5,951 nt of DNA. Source: Actinomycetota bacterium (GTDB lineage: Bacteria > Actinomycetota > Acidimicrobiia > Spongiisociales > UBA5794). A model generated the notes under the pieces. That model saw only the letters and a program-made list of their open reading frames with translations, had not been told where the DNA came from and searched no databases. Made by a program: the position numbers and the translations under genes. Shown piece by piece: positions 1 through 5,871 of this stretch. The DNA lies in the NCBI GenBank assembly GCA_003648875.1, contig QMQC01000126.1, forward strand, positions 1-5,951. Direction: 5' to 3'. Every line of letters starts with the position of its first letter. Position 1 is the first letter of the stretch.

Positions 1-32
1 CCGAAGTCCGAAGCCGAAAGTCGGGAATCTGC
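1..32 (+). repeat. Degenerate heptamer repeat upstream of dnaE2
   Basis: Reading from base 5, the sequence divides into 7-base units AGTCCGA, AGCCGAA, AGTCGGG and AATCTGC; bases 1-4 (CCGA) look like the end of an earlier unit, so the tract probably continues leftwards outside the window. The first units share the AGTCCG core with the reverse complement of the array at 5750-5854. The copies are diverged, so this alone would be weak; it gains support from the other two 7-bp-period tracts in the window. No open reading frame of interest crosses it. Confidence 0.5.
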
Positions 33-65
33 TGATCGTGTGCTGTGAATTGTTTCCTATCGTAA

Positions 66-81
66 TCGAACATATGTTCGA
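66..81. promoter_or_regulatory. LexA operator (SOS box) of dnaE2
   Basis: The 16 bases TCGAACATATGTTCGA form a perfect inverted repeat. They match the mycobacterial SOS box TCGAAC-N4-GTTCGA and the Bacillus DinR/LexA consensus CGAACRNRYGTTCG at every position. The site ends 13 bases before the preferred dnaE2 start and abuts a TANNNT hexamer, so bound LexA would cover the promoter. The expected behaviour is repression in undamaged cells and induction when RecA filaments trigger LexA self-cleavage. The match and position are seen directly; LexA binding is inferred from the known role of dnaE2 in SOS mutagenesis. Confidence 0.9.
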
Positions 82-82
82 C

Positions 83-88
83 TACGAT
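83..88 (+). promoter_or_regulatory. Probable -10 element of dnaE2
   Basis: TACGAT fits the actinobacterial TANNNT -10 pattern, lies one base after the SOS box, and ends exactly six bases before the ATG at 95. Transcription from it would begin at or next to that ATG and give a leaderless message, which agrees with the absence of a purine-rich ribosome binding site in front of the gene. No good -35 hexamer is seen at 16-18 bp upstream, so the call rests on the -10 and its spacing only. Confidence 0.45.
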
Positions 89-94
89 GCTGTC

Positions 95-3000
95 ATGCCA
101 CGATACGCTGAACTCCATTGTCACACCAACTACTCGTTTCTCGACGGTGCGTCGTGGGCTGGCGAACTCGTGCAGCGAGCGGCAGAACTTGGATACGAGG
201 CTCTTGGTGTTACGGATCATGACGGATTCCGTGGGGCTGTACAGGTTCATGCCCACGCTGCAGAGGTCGGACTGCCGATCGTCTATGGCACTGAGGTAGG
301 TATGCCTCGTGATGTCTCCGTGCAGACGGAACGATCTGTTGCAGAGGTGATGGATCCTGACGATACGGAGATCCCCGAGACAGGAGAGGGCGATCTCACT
401 CGGCGTGGTCGTATCAAGCGGATGCATGGATCCAAGCCAATCGATCGCGATCCGACCGACCATCTCGTATTGCTTGCACCAGACCCCGTTGGCTATGCGG
501 CGATCGGGAGATTCGTCACCCGTGGACAGTATCGAGGGAGGAAGGACGCTCCCAGATACTCGTACAGCGACCTGTCTGAAGCAGCTTCGGACGGAAATCT
601 GGTGGCCCTATCTGGTTGTTGGCAGGGTGCAGTGCCCCGCGCCGCTCAGGATGGGGACCTTCTGGGCGCCATGGGTGAAGCAGCGAGACTCAAGGACATC
701 TTCGGTGGCAGCTTCTTCCTCGAATTGACCAACCATGGGATGCCGGGTGACGACAAACGCAACGACATGCTTGCTGAGATCGGAGTGCGGCTCGACATAG
801 AGACGGTCGCAACCAACAATGTTCATTACGCATATCGCCATGATGTTGATCTCTCCGAAGTACTCGCGGCGATCGGGGGTCGCAGGAGTCTCGATGAGGC
901 TGACGGGTTCCGCCCAGCCACGGATCTGCGCCACCTGCGCACATCTGAGGAGATGGGGATGCGATTCAACAGATATCCGGGTGCGGTTGAGCGAGCAGCG
1001 GATCTTGGACGAGCGCTTGCCTTTGATCTTGACCTGCTTGCTCCCGAACTTCCCGACTTTCCAATGCCGGGCGGTTTCACGACCGAGGAGGAATATCTGT
1101 CCGATCTCGTATACGAGGGAGCAGCGAGCGTGTATCCGGGGAGTGAGGACGGTATCAGCCCAAGGGCTCGCAGGCGTCTGGAGCACGAGCTTGGCGTGAT
1201 CAGGGATCTCGGGTTCGCAGGATTCTTCCTCGTTGCATGGGACATTGTCCGGTTCGCCAGGTCACGTGGCATCTACTGCCAGATCAGGGGCTCAGGCGCT
1301 GATTCTGCAGTGTGCCGATGCATCAACCTCACGCGTGTTGACCCCATCCGCCTCGGGCTTCCATTCGAGCGGTTCCTCTCCCACGAGCGCGGAAGGCCTC
1401 CTGACATCGATATCGATTTCGAAGCCGAACGGCGCGAGGAAGTCATTCAGTACTGCTATCGGAGGTATGGTCGAGAGCGCGCGGCGATGGTCGCGAATGT
1501 CATCACATACCGCGCTCGCTCAGTACTCCAGGATGTGGGAAAGACATTCGGGCTGACCCAGGCCCAGGTGAGCGGACTCACCAAGTACATCGATACGCGT
1601 GATCCCAAGGTGCTCAGGGACGTGGTCGAACTCCCGAGCGGTCTTACTGCAGAACACATCTACGACGTCTGCCACAGACTCGATGGCTTCCCTCGGCACC
1701 TGGGTATTCACTCAGGCGGCATGGTCGTTGCTCGTCGCCCGTTGTGGGAGATCGTGCCGATGGAGTGGGGGAGGATGCAGGACCGTTCCGTCATCCAATG
1801 GGACAAGACAGATGCAGCAGCGATGGGAATCGTCAAGTTCGACCTTCTCGCTCTGGGGGCCCTCAACGCATTGCATCTGTCCGTCGACACGATTGCAGAT
1901 GTTCATGGGATCGACATCGATCTCGCGACCATTCCTCAGGAACCGATCGTGTACGAGATGCTCACCCGGGCGGACACGGTTGGAGTGTTCCAGGTGGAGT
2001 CGAGGGCCCAGATGGCGACCCTGCCAAGGATGAAGCCCAGAACTTTCTACGACCTCGCGGTCGAGGTTGCGCTTATTCGTCCCGGCCCGATCCAGGGTCA
2101 GTCCGTTCACCCGTATCTCAGGAGGCGGAGTGGGGAGGAACCGGTGCAGTACATCCATCCTGCAGCGGAACCGATCCTTGCAAGGACGCTCGGTGTTCCC
2201 ATCTTCCAGGAACAACTCATGGAGATCGCACGTGTATGTGCAGGCTTCACGCCAGGGCAGTCAGACAGGCTTCGTCAGGCCATGACCCATAAGCGCTCAG
2301 CACAAGAGATGGCGAAGCTCAAAGAGGAGGTGTTCGACGGCATGACGACGAAGGGAATCACCGGCGGCCCGGCAGAGGAGTTGTGGGAGAAGCTGCAAGG
2401 GTTTGCTTCGTTCGGGTTCCCTGAGTCCCACTCTGTCTCGTTCGCATACATCGTGTACGCGGCCTCATGGCTCAAGTATCACTGGCCCGCTGAGTTCTTT
2501 GTGGGATTGCTCAATGCTCAGCCGATGGGGTTCTACTCGCCGAATTCTCTGGTTGCTGATGCTCTTCATCACGGTGTAGTCGTGCTTCCACCTGATGTGA
2601 ACCGCTCGATCCACGACTGCACAATTGAACCTCACGATTCGGATCCGCACGATCTTGCAGAGTATCTCGGCATGACATGGAGACGAGGCATGGGTGCAGC
2701 AGATGATCCTGTGCGACAGTCAGTTGCCCTCAGACTCGGTCTGGCTTACGTACGCAATCTGGGTGACGCTGACATCACTCGCATCGAAGCTGCACGTATC
2801 ACTGCAGGCTCCTTCGCCACCCCGGAGGACTTTGCTCAACGGACCGGACTGTCTGTGGATGCTCATGAGGGACTCGCTGCTGCTGGTGCGTTTGGTTCTC
2901 TTGGGCTTGGAAGACGGGACGGTATGTGGGCATCGGGGACACTGGCCGACCTGGGTCCTGGGCGTCTTGCGCTGGAGGATCGAACGACATCTCCGCAGCT

Positions 3001-3418
3001 TTCCACCATGGATGGGACCGAACACATGCAGGTAGATCTGTGGTCAACGGGAATCTCGGTAATGCACCCTGTCTCGTTCATCAGGGATCGTCTCAAGACC
3101 CAGGATGTAGTCGCAATCGCGGATGCTCTGGCACTTCACAATCACAACTTCCGGATCAAGGTTGCAGGAGTTGTCACCCACAGACAACGACCTGAAACTG
3201 CAAACGGCGTGCGGTTCATCAACCTGGAGGACGAAACAGGGATCATGAACGTCGTGATGATGCCTGTCGTGTGGGAAGCCAACTACGAGATCGCTCGCAA
3301 GGCAGTAGGGATCGTGGTCGAGGGGGTGCTTGAGTATCGTGATGGTGTCACGAATCTGGTTGCGCGTCGACTCCATGAGTGGCCTGCACCAGAGATACCG
3401 TCACGGGACTTCCGGTGA
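95..3418 (+). CDS. dnaE2: Error-prone DNA polymerase DnaE2 (C-family, SOS-induced)
   Basis: This encodes a 1107-residue C-family DNA polymerase, the family's usual length, which extends DNA past lesions during the SOS response and is known to work with ImuA'/ImuB and the sliding clamp. Numbered from the ATG at 95, the order is: N-terminal PHP domain (HCH at 8-10, TDHDG at 40-44); the RGS nucleotide loop (398-400); catalytic aspartates in PDIDIDF (D439, D441) with the third in VKFD (D583); FQVESRAQM (632-640); ALIRPGPIQG (659-668); the DnaE2 signature NAQPMGFYSP (807-816); a helix-hairpin-helix region near 880-945; an OB fold near 1018-1096 with GVVTHRQRP; and the typical C-terminal SRDFR. In-frame starts at GTG 38 and ATG 74 are rejected because they place the SOS box inside the gene, and homologues begin just before YAELHCH. 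Oddities are an acidic insertion in the PHP domain (about 71-119), Asn for Asp in the PHP motif TNNVHY, and IRGSGADS where relatives have GRGSAANS. No imuA/imuB lies beside it. Confidence 0.96.
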   Translation: MPRYAELHCHTNYSFLDGASWAGELVQRAAELGYEALGVTDHDGFRGAVQVHAHAAEVGLPIVYGTEVGMPRDVSVQTERSVAEVMDPDDTEIPETGEGDLTRRGRIKRMHGSKPIDRDPTDHLVLLAPDPVGYAAIGRFVTRGQYRGRKDAPRYSYSDLSEAASDGNLVALSGCWQGAVPRAAQDGDLLGAMGEAARLKDIFGGSFFLELTNHGMPGDDKRNDMLAEIGVRLDIETVATNNVHYAYRHDVDLSEVLAAIGGRRSLDEADGFRPATDLRHLRTSEEMGMRFNRYPGAVERAADLGRALAFDLDLLAPELPDFPMPGGFTTEEEYLSDLVYEGAASVYPGSEDGISPRARRRLEHELGVIRDLGFAGFFLVAWDIVRFARSRGIYCQIRGSGADSAVCRCINLTRVDPIRLGLPFERFLSHERGRPPDIDIDFEAERREEVIQYCYRRYGRERAAMVANVITYRARSVLQDVGKTFGLTQAQVSGLTKYIDTRDPKVLRDVVELPSGLTAEHIYDVCHRLDGFPRHLGIHSGGMVVARRPLWEIVPMEWGRMQDRSVIQWDKTDAAAMGIVKFDLLALGALNALHLSVDTIADVHGIDIDLATIPQEPIVYEMLTRADTVGVFQVESRAQMATLPRMKPRTFYDLAVEVALIRPGPIQGQSVHPYLRRRSGEEPVQYIHPAAEPILARTLGVPIFQEQLMEIARVCAGFTPGQSDRLRQAMTHKRSAQEMAKLKEEVFDGMTTKGITGGPAEELWEKLQGFASFGFPESHSVSFAYIVYAASWLKYHWPAEFFVGLLNAQPMGFYSPNSLVADALHHGVVVLPPDVNRSIHDCTIEPHDSDPHDLAEYLGMTWRRGMGAADDPVRQSVALRLGLAYVRNLGDADITRIEAARITAGSFATPEDFAQRTGLSVDAHEGLAAAGAFGSLGLGRRDGMWASGTLADLGPGRLALEDRTTSPQLSTMDGTEHMQVDLWSTGISVMHPVSFIRDRLKTQDVVAIADALALHNHNFRIKVAGVVTHRQRPETANGVRFINLEDETGIMNVVMMPVVWEANYEIARKAVGIVVEGVLEYRDGVTNLVARRLHEWPAPEIPSRDFR

Positions 3419-3456
3419 GCTGTCGACACATGCAAAACTTCCCTTTCCCTCCAGCC

Positions 3457-3485
3457 GGTGATTGGGTGCCACGGCACTAGTCACC
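3457..3485 (+). terminator. Weak nested hairpin after dnaE2
   Basis: An outer 5-bp stem (GGTGA 3457-3461 with TCACC 3481-3485) encloses an inner 5-bp stem (GTGCC 3466-3470 with GGCAC 3473-3477), starting 38 bases after the dnaE2 stop codon. There is no T-tract directly after it, only a CTTTT-like stretch about 20 bases later, so this is not a classical intrinsic terminator. It could end or process the dnaE2 transcript, or be chance. Confidence 0.25.
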
Positions 3486-3546
3486 CCCGATTAGCTATTG
3501 CACTTTTCGCTTCATTTCTTGTTGTCAACGGTCGATAGAAACTGTT

Positions 3547-4014
3547 GTGACGAGCGGAAGCGGGAAGCACATGGTATTCAGAGGGGCAGTGCTGCTGCCG
3601 GGAGAGACCGGTGACGGACTACATGCATCACTCGAGATGGATGATGAACTCGTCCGTTTGATCGCAGGCGACGACGAGCTCGGATCGTGGGGACGGGACG
3701 ACTGTGATGTCGTGCCATCCGGCAAGGGGTCGTTCCAGATGGATCTTGCGGGCGAATTGCTCTCCTTTGTACCCGAATCGCCGTCGGCATTTGCTGAAGC
3801 CATGACGATTCCACTTGCACCCGAACCGTCAACACCGGCCGATGAGCAGAGACCCATGTACGACTACGACGCAGCGATCGATGAGGTTATAGCAAGGGTC
3901 ACGCTGTCTGAAGATGCGGGTGACGACATCCTCACAAAGCCGGTACTTGTCGGCATCGTTGGACTCTCAACGATGGTGATAGCCGGTCTGGCGACCGTCT
4001 CGGTGATGTTGTAG
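3547..4014 (+). CDS. Acidic protein with C-terminal membrane anchor, function unknown
   Basis: I do not recognise this 155-residue protein by name. Residues 9-90 are rich in short alternating hydrophobic/polar stretches (FRGAVLLPG, LHASLEMDDELVRLIAG, ELGSW, SFQMDLAGELLSFVPE), which suggests a small beta-barrel such as a PH-like fold; this is inference. A Pro/acidic linker follows (about 88-104), then a likely helix (106-128), then one hydrophobic segment (132-155, VLVGIVGLSTMVIAGLATVSVML) that ends at the last residue. That is the plan of a tail-anchored protein with its globular part in the cytoplasm; no signal peptide is seen. The start is uncertain: GTG 3547 has no clear ribosome site, while ATG 3571 (residue 9) has a weak purine stretch GGGAAG in front and begins right at the predicted fold. 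The gene follows dnaE2 on the same strand after 128 bp and converges with the threonine aldolase gene. Base composition resembles its neighbours. Confidence 0.75.
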   Translation: MTSGSGKHMVFRGAVLLPGETGDGLHASLEMDDELVRLIAGDDELGSWGRDDCDVVPSGKGSFQMDLAGELLSFVPESPSAFAEAMTIPLAPEPSTPADEQRPMYDYDAAIDEVIARVTLSEDAGDDILTKPVLVGIVGLSTMVIAGLATVSVML

Positions 4015-4017
4015 CAG

Positions 4018-4052
4018 AGTCTTCAGTTCGTAGTTCACAGTTTGCAGGTGAG
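4018..4052 (+). repeat. Heptamer tract between convergent genes
   Basis: Five consecutive 7-base units can be read: AGTCTTC, AGTTCGT, AGTTCAC, AGTTTGC and AGGTGAG. The middle three share AGTT and are the clearest. The tract fills most of the 60-bp gap between the stop codon at 4014 and the aldolase stop at 4075. No hairpin with a T-tract is visible in the gap, so how the two converging transcripts end is not explained by a standard terminator. The 7-bp period matches the other intergenic tracts at 1-32 and 5750-5854. Confidence 0.5.
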
Positions 4053-4074
4053 CTCTCGGACCACTCTCGTTCTG

Positions 4075-5109
4075 TTACGCGATAGCTGACTGCTTTCTGA
4101 TTACTTCGGCGGCTTGCTGAGCGTCTTCAGCTGTTACGCCGAGGTGGAATACGGCTCTGATCGTTGTTCGGCCCACGGCAAGCATCGATACTCCCTCGTG
4201 CAGGCAGTCGCTTGCGAGAGCTTCTGCGTCGGGTGTCTCGAAGTAGACGAGATTCGTCTGGACGGACCCGAGGTCCACTTGGATCTGATCCGCTGCGTTG
4301 ATCGCCTCTGCGAAGGACCGTGCGTTGGTGTGGTCATCGACGAGCCGTTCGCGGTTGTGTTCGAGAGCGTGAAGCGCTCCGGCTGCCAGCATGCCGGCCT
4401 GACGGAAGCCTCCGCCGAAGATCTGTTTGAATCGACGGGCCTGCTCGATCGTATCCGCTGCTCCCGCGAGCGCGGAGCCAACGGGCGCACCGAGACCCTT
4501 CGAGAAACACACGTTGACCGTGTCGAATCCGAGAGCGAGATCCACAAGATCCACACCACTGGCGGCGGACGCGTTCCAAAGTCTCGCGCCGTCGAGATGG
4601 GTTTTGAGACCCAGCGACCTTGCAGTGTTGAGCACTTCTTGTGTTTGTGTCGTGTCCCACACAGTGCCACCTGAGTCGTTGTGCGTGTTCTCCAGGCACA
4701 TGAGCGTCACCGGAGCGAAGAGGTGACCGGGGAGTGCAGCGTGTGGCGTTGGTACCGAATCGGCTACCTGCTCGGCTGAGAAGGTTCCGTACGGACCGAC
4801 GAGGCGAGTCAGAGTGACTCCCGAGTTGTGGGCAGCGCCGCCGAGCTCATGCTGACCTATGTGTGCTTCCGCATGGATGAGCACGGTGTCACCCGGGTTT
4901 GTCTGGATGCGAAGCGCGATCTGGTTCGACATGGTGCCGGTAGGGACAAACACTGCATCGTCCTTACCGAGCAGGTCGGCCACCGTGCCCTCGAGTTCAT
5001 TGACGGTGGGGTCGTCGTGATAGACGTCGTCGCCCACAGCAGCGTCGGCGATTGCCCGGCGCATCCGCTGCGACGGCTTTGTGACGGTGTCGCTCCTTAG
5101 ATCGATCAT
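4075..5109 (-). CDS. ltaE: Low-specificity L-threonine aldolase (PLP-dependent)
   Basis: This is a 344-residue fold-type I PLP enzyme of the beta-eliminating lyase/threonine aldolase family. It cleaves L-threonine or L-allo-threonine to glycine and acetaldehyde, in the cytoplasm, and feeds glycine supply or threonine breakdown. The N-terminal MIDLRSDTVTKPS is typical of the family. Visible active-site elements are GTMSNQ (58-63) for the cofactor phosphate, His83 in AEAHIGQHELGG matching the catalytic/stacking histidine of the E. coli enzyme, D173 and R176 in HLDGARLWNA, the Schiff-base lysine K204 in FSKGLGAPVGS, GGGFRQAG (232-239), and R318 in TTIRAVFHLG as the likely substrate-carboxylate arginine. 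Length is usual and all key residues are present. A GAAAGG ribosome site lies five bases before the ATG. The gene sits 57 bp after sixA on the same strand, so one transcript is possible. Stereospecificity (L-threo versus L-allo) cannot be told from sequence. Confidence 0.95.
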   Translation of the reverse strand: MIDLRSDTVTKPSQRMRRAIADAAVGDDVYHDDPTVNELEGTVADLLGKDDAVFVPTGTMSNQIALRIQTNPGDTVLIHAEAHIGQHELGGAAHNSGVTLTRLVGPYGTFSAEQVADSVPTPHAALPGHLFAPVTLMCLENTHNDSGGTVWDTTQTQEVLNTARSLGLKTHLDGARLWNASAASGVDLVDLALGFDTVNVCFSKGLGAPVGSALAGAADTIEQARRFKQIFGGGFRQAGMLAAGALHALEHNRERLVDDHTNARSFAEAINAADQIQVDLGSVQTNLVYFETPDAEALASDCLHEGVSMLAVGRTTIRAVFHLGVTAEDAQQAAEVIRKQSAIA

Positions 5110-5114
5110 TCGTG

Positions 5115-5120
5115 CCTTTC
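5115..5120 (-). promoter_or_regulatory. Ribosome binding site of ltaE
   Basis: On the minus strand GAAAGG stands five bases (CACGA) before the ATG at 5109. It is the best Shine-Dalgarno match in the window and fixes this start, together with the conserved MIDLRSDT N-terminus. Confidence 0.7.
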
Positions 5121-5150
5121 ATTTCGATGGTGTCGATTCCAGCAGATGTG

Positions 5151-5169
5151 TGAACCTTCTGATGGTTCA
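5151..5169 (-). other. Hairpin overlapping the sixA stop codon
   Basis: TGAACC (5151-5156) and GGTTCA (5164-5169) form a perfect 6-bp stem with a 7-base loop. On the minus strand the first arm begins with the TGA stop of sixA, so the structure sits at the gene junction 41 bases before the ltaE start. No T-tract follows, so it is not a convincing terminator; RNA processing, partial termination or chance are all open. Confidence 0.35.
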
Positions 5170-5658
5170 GCCGACGAACTGCCGTGCCTGAAGGAGAGAG
5201 ACAATTGAACCTGAAGCGCTCGGGAGATCGGGCCAATCGATCATCGACAGCTCGATGTCGACGACTGTCGCGGTTCGCATCGCGACTCTCGCCCCGGTCA
5301 GGTGTTGGACCGCCATCGACCAGGTCGGTTGATGACCGACGAGCATGATGCGGTCGAAGTCTCGTCCATGTTCCGCAGCCACGGTGAGAGTCTCAGCCAC
5401 CGATGCTCCGTACAAGGCATCATCAAGGACGAGCCGCGAATCCCACCCACCCGTGATGCGCGCCAGCTCTGCCGTTGAGCGGGCACGGGTTGCTGTTGAT
5501 GAGACAACGAGATTGGGTACCAGTCGGAGTTCTCGAATCACCTCACCCATGCGCTCAGCCGCCACGACGCCGCGTGCAGCCAGCGGCCGGCTGTGATCGT
5601 CTGGCGCATCGGTGTCCCAATCTGACTTCCCGTGGCGCATGAACATGATGTTCGGCAT
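5167..5658 (-). CDS. sixA: SixA-type histidine phosphatase (phosphoglycerate mutase-like superfamily)
   Basis: This 163-residue protein belongs to the histidine phosphatase superfamily, in the short single-domain SixA branch. The N-terminal MFMRHGKSDWD carries the RHG motif, with H9 expected to take the phosphoryl group and R8 to bind phosphate. RPLAARG (24-30), SSTATRARSTAE (53-64, R58) and LVGHQPTWS (106-114, second catalytic H109) follow in the expected order. E. coli SixA removes phosphate from phosphohistidine of His-containing phosphotransfer proteins; whether that is the substrate here is unknown, since many homologues act on other small phosphate esters or are unassigned. The ATG at 5658 has no strong ribosome site but has TAGGCT six bases upstream, which hints at a leaderless message. 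ltaE follows after 57 bp on the same strand. The family call is firm; the gene symbol is by similarity of type only. Confidence 0.9.
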   Translation of the reverse strand: MPNIMFMRHGKSDWDTDAPDDHSRPLAARGVVAAERMGEVIRELRLVPNLVVSSTATRARSTAELARITGGWDSRLVLDDALYGASVAETLTVAAEHGRDFDRIMLVGHQPTWSMAVQHLTGARVAMRTATVVDIELSMIDWPDLPSASGSIVSLLQARQFVG

Positions 5659-5664
5659 GGTGCA

Positions 5665-5670
5665 AGCCTA
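5665..5670 (-). promoter_or_regulatory. Possible -10 element of sixA
   Basis: On the minus strand TAGGCT fits TANNNT and ends exactly six bases before the sixA ATG, the same spacing as at dnaE2. A start of transcription at the ATG would give a leaderless message. No -35 match is seen, and a TANNNT hexamer is common by chance. Confidence 0.25.
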
Positions 5671-5680
5671 CGCTCGATTA

Positions 5681-5730
5681 CGGGTCGCTTCGCCTGCGGC
5701 TTCGCTTTCGGGTCGGTCGCTGCGCTCCCT
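5681..5730. other. Low-complexity GCTTCGC/GGTCG stretch upstream of sixA
   Basis: GCTTCGC occurs at 5687-5693 and again at 5699-5705, and CGGGTCG occurs at 5681-5687 and again at 5709-5715. The short direct repeats resemble the intergenic repeat debris often seen in high-G+C genomes. No gene is supported here. It lies between the sixA start and the heptamer array and may contain the sixA promoter. Confidence 0.4.
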
Positions 5731-5749
5731 GTCCGAATTCCGCTGAAGC

Positions 5750-5854
5750 GGATGGTGGATGGCGGACTGCGGATGGCGGACTGCGGATGCCGGACTGGGG
5801 ATGGCGGACTGTGGATGCCGGACTGTGGATGCCGGACCGCGGATGGCGGAGGGC
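5750..5854 (-). repeat. Heptamer / 14-bp tandem array
   Basis: After a first GGATGGT (5750-5756), seven uninterrupted 14-bp units run from 5757 to 5854, each made of a GGATGSC heptamer followed by a GGACTGN-like heptamer; for example GGATGGCGGACTGC occurs twice in a row at 5757-5784. That makes fifteen phased heptamers in 105 bp with only point changes and no length change; the last unit (GGATGGCGGAGGGC) is the most diverged. On the minus strand the units read AGTCCGC/CATCCGC, close to AGTCCGA at the left edge of the window. The array lies between the stop of the partial membrane gene and sixA. A 10-bp palindrome CCGACGTCGG (5858-5867) follows just before that stop codon. A 14-bp period does not preserve a reading frame, so it is not protein-coding. 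Confidence 0.92.
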
Positions 5855-5871
5855 GGTCCGACGTCGGGCGC

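Noticed and set aside
38..94. Longer dnaE2 reading frame from GTG 38 or ATG 74
   Set aside because: Both would translate through or start within the SOS box, neither has a ribosome site, and the added residues (MCCELFPIVIEHMFDYDAV) have no family counterpart that I know.
608..1186. 192-codon minus-strand open frame within dnaE2
   Set aside because: It is an antisense shadow of the conserved DnaE2 frame, with Arg/Cys/His-rich composition and no motif.
3521..3529. GTTGTCAAC dyad as an operator
   Set aside because: A 4-bp half-site around one base is expected often by chance and matches no operator I can name with certainty.
4050..4055. GAGCTC palindrome as part of a bidirectional terminator
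   Set aside because: It is a 6-base palindrome without flanking pairing or T-tracts on either strand.
4114..4674. 186-codon plus-strand open frame inside ltaE
   Set aside because: It is antisense to a gene with all catalytic motifs intact, has no recognisable domain, and is explained by codon bias of the real gene.
5750..5854. CRISPR array
   Set aside because: Units are contiguous 7/14-bp repeats with no unique spacers of 25-40 bp and no palindromic repeat; no cas genes are present.
5858..5867. CCGACGTCGG palindrome as a terminator for the partial membrane gene
   Set aside because: It leaves no room for a loop beyond a 4-bp stem and has no T-tract on the minus strand.
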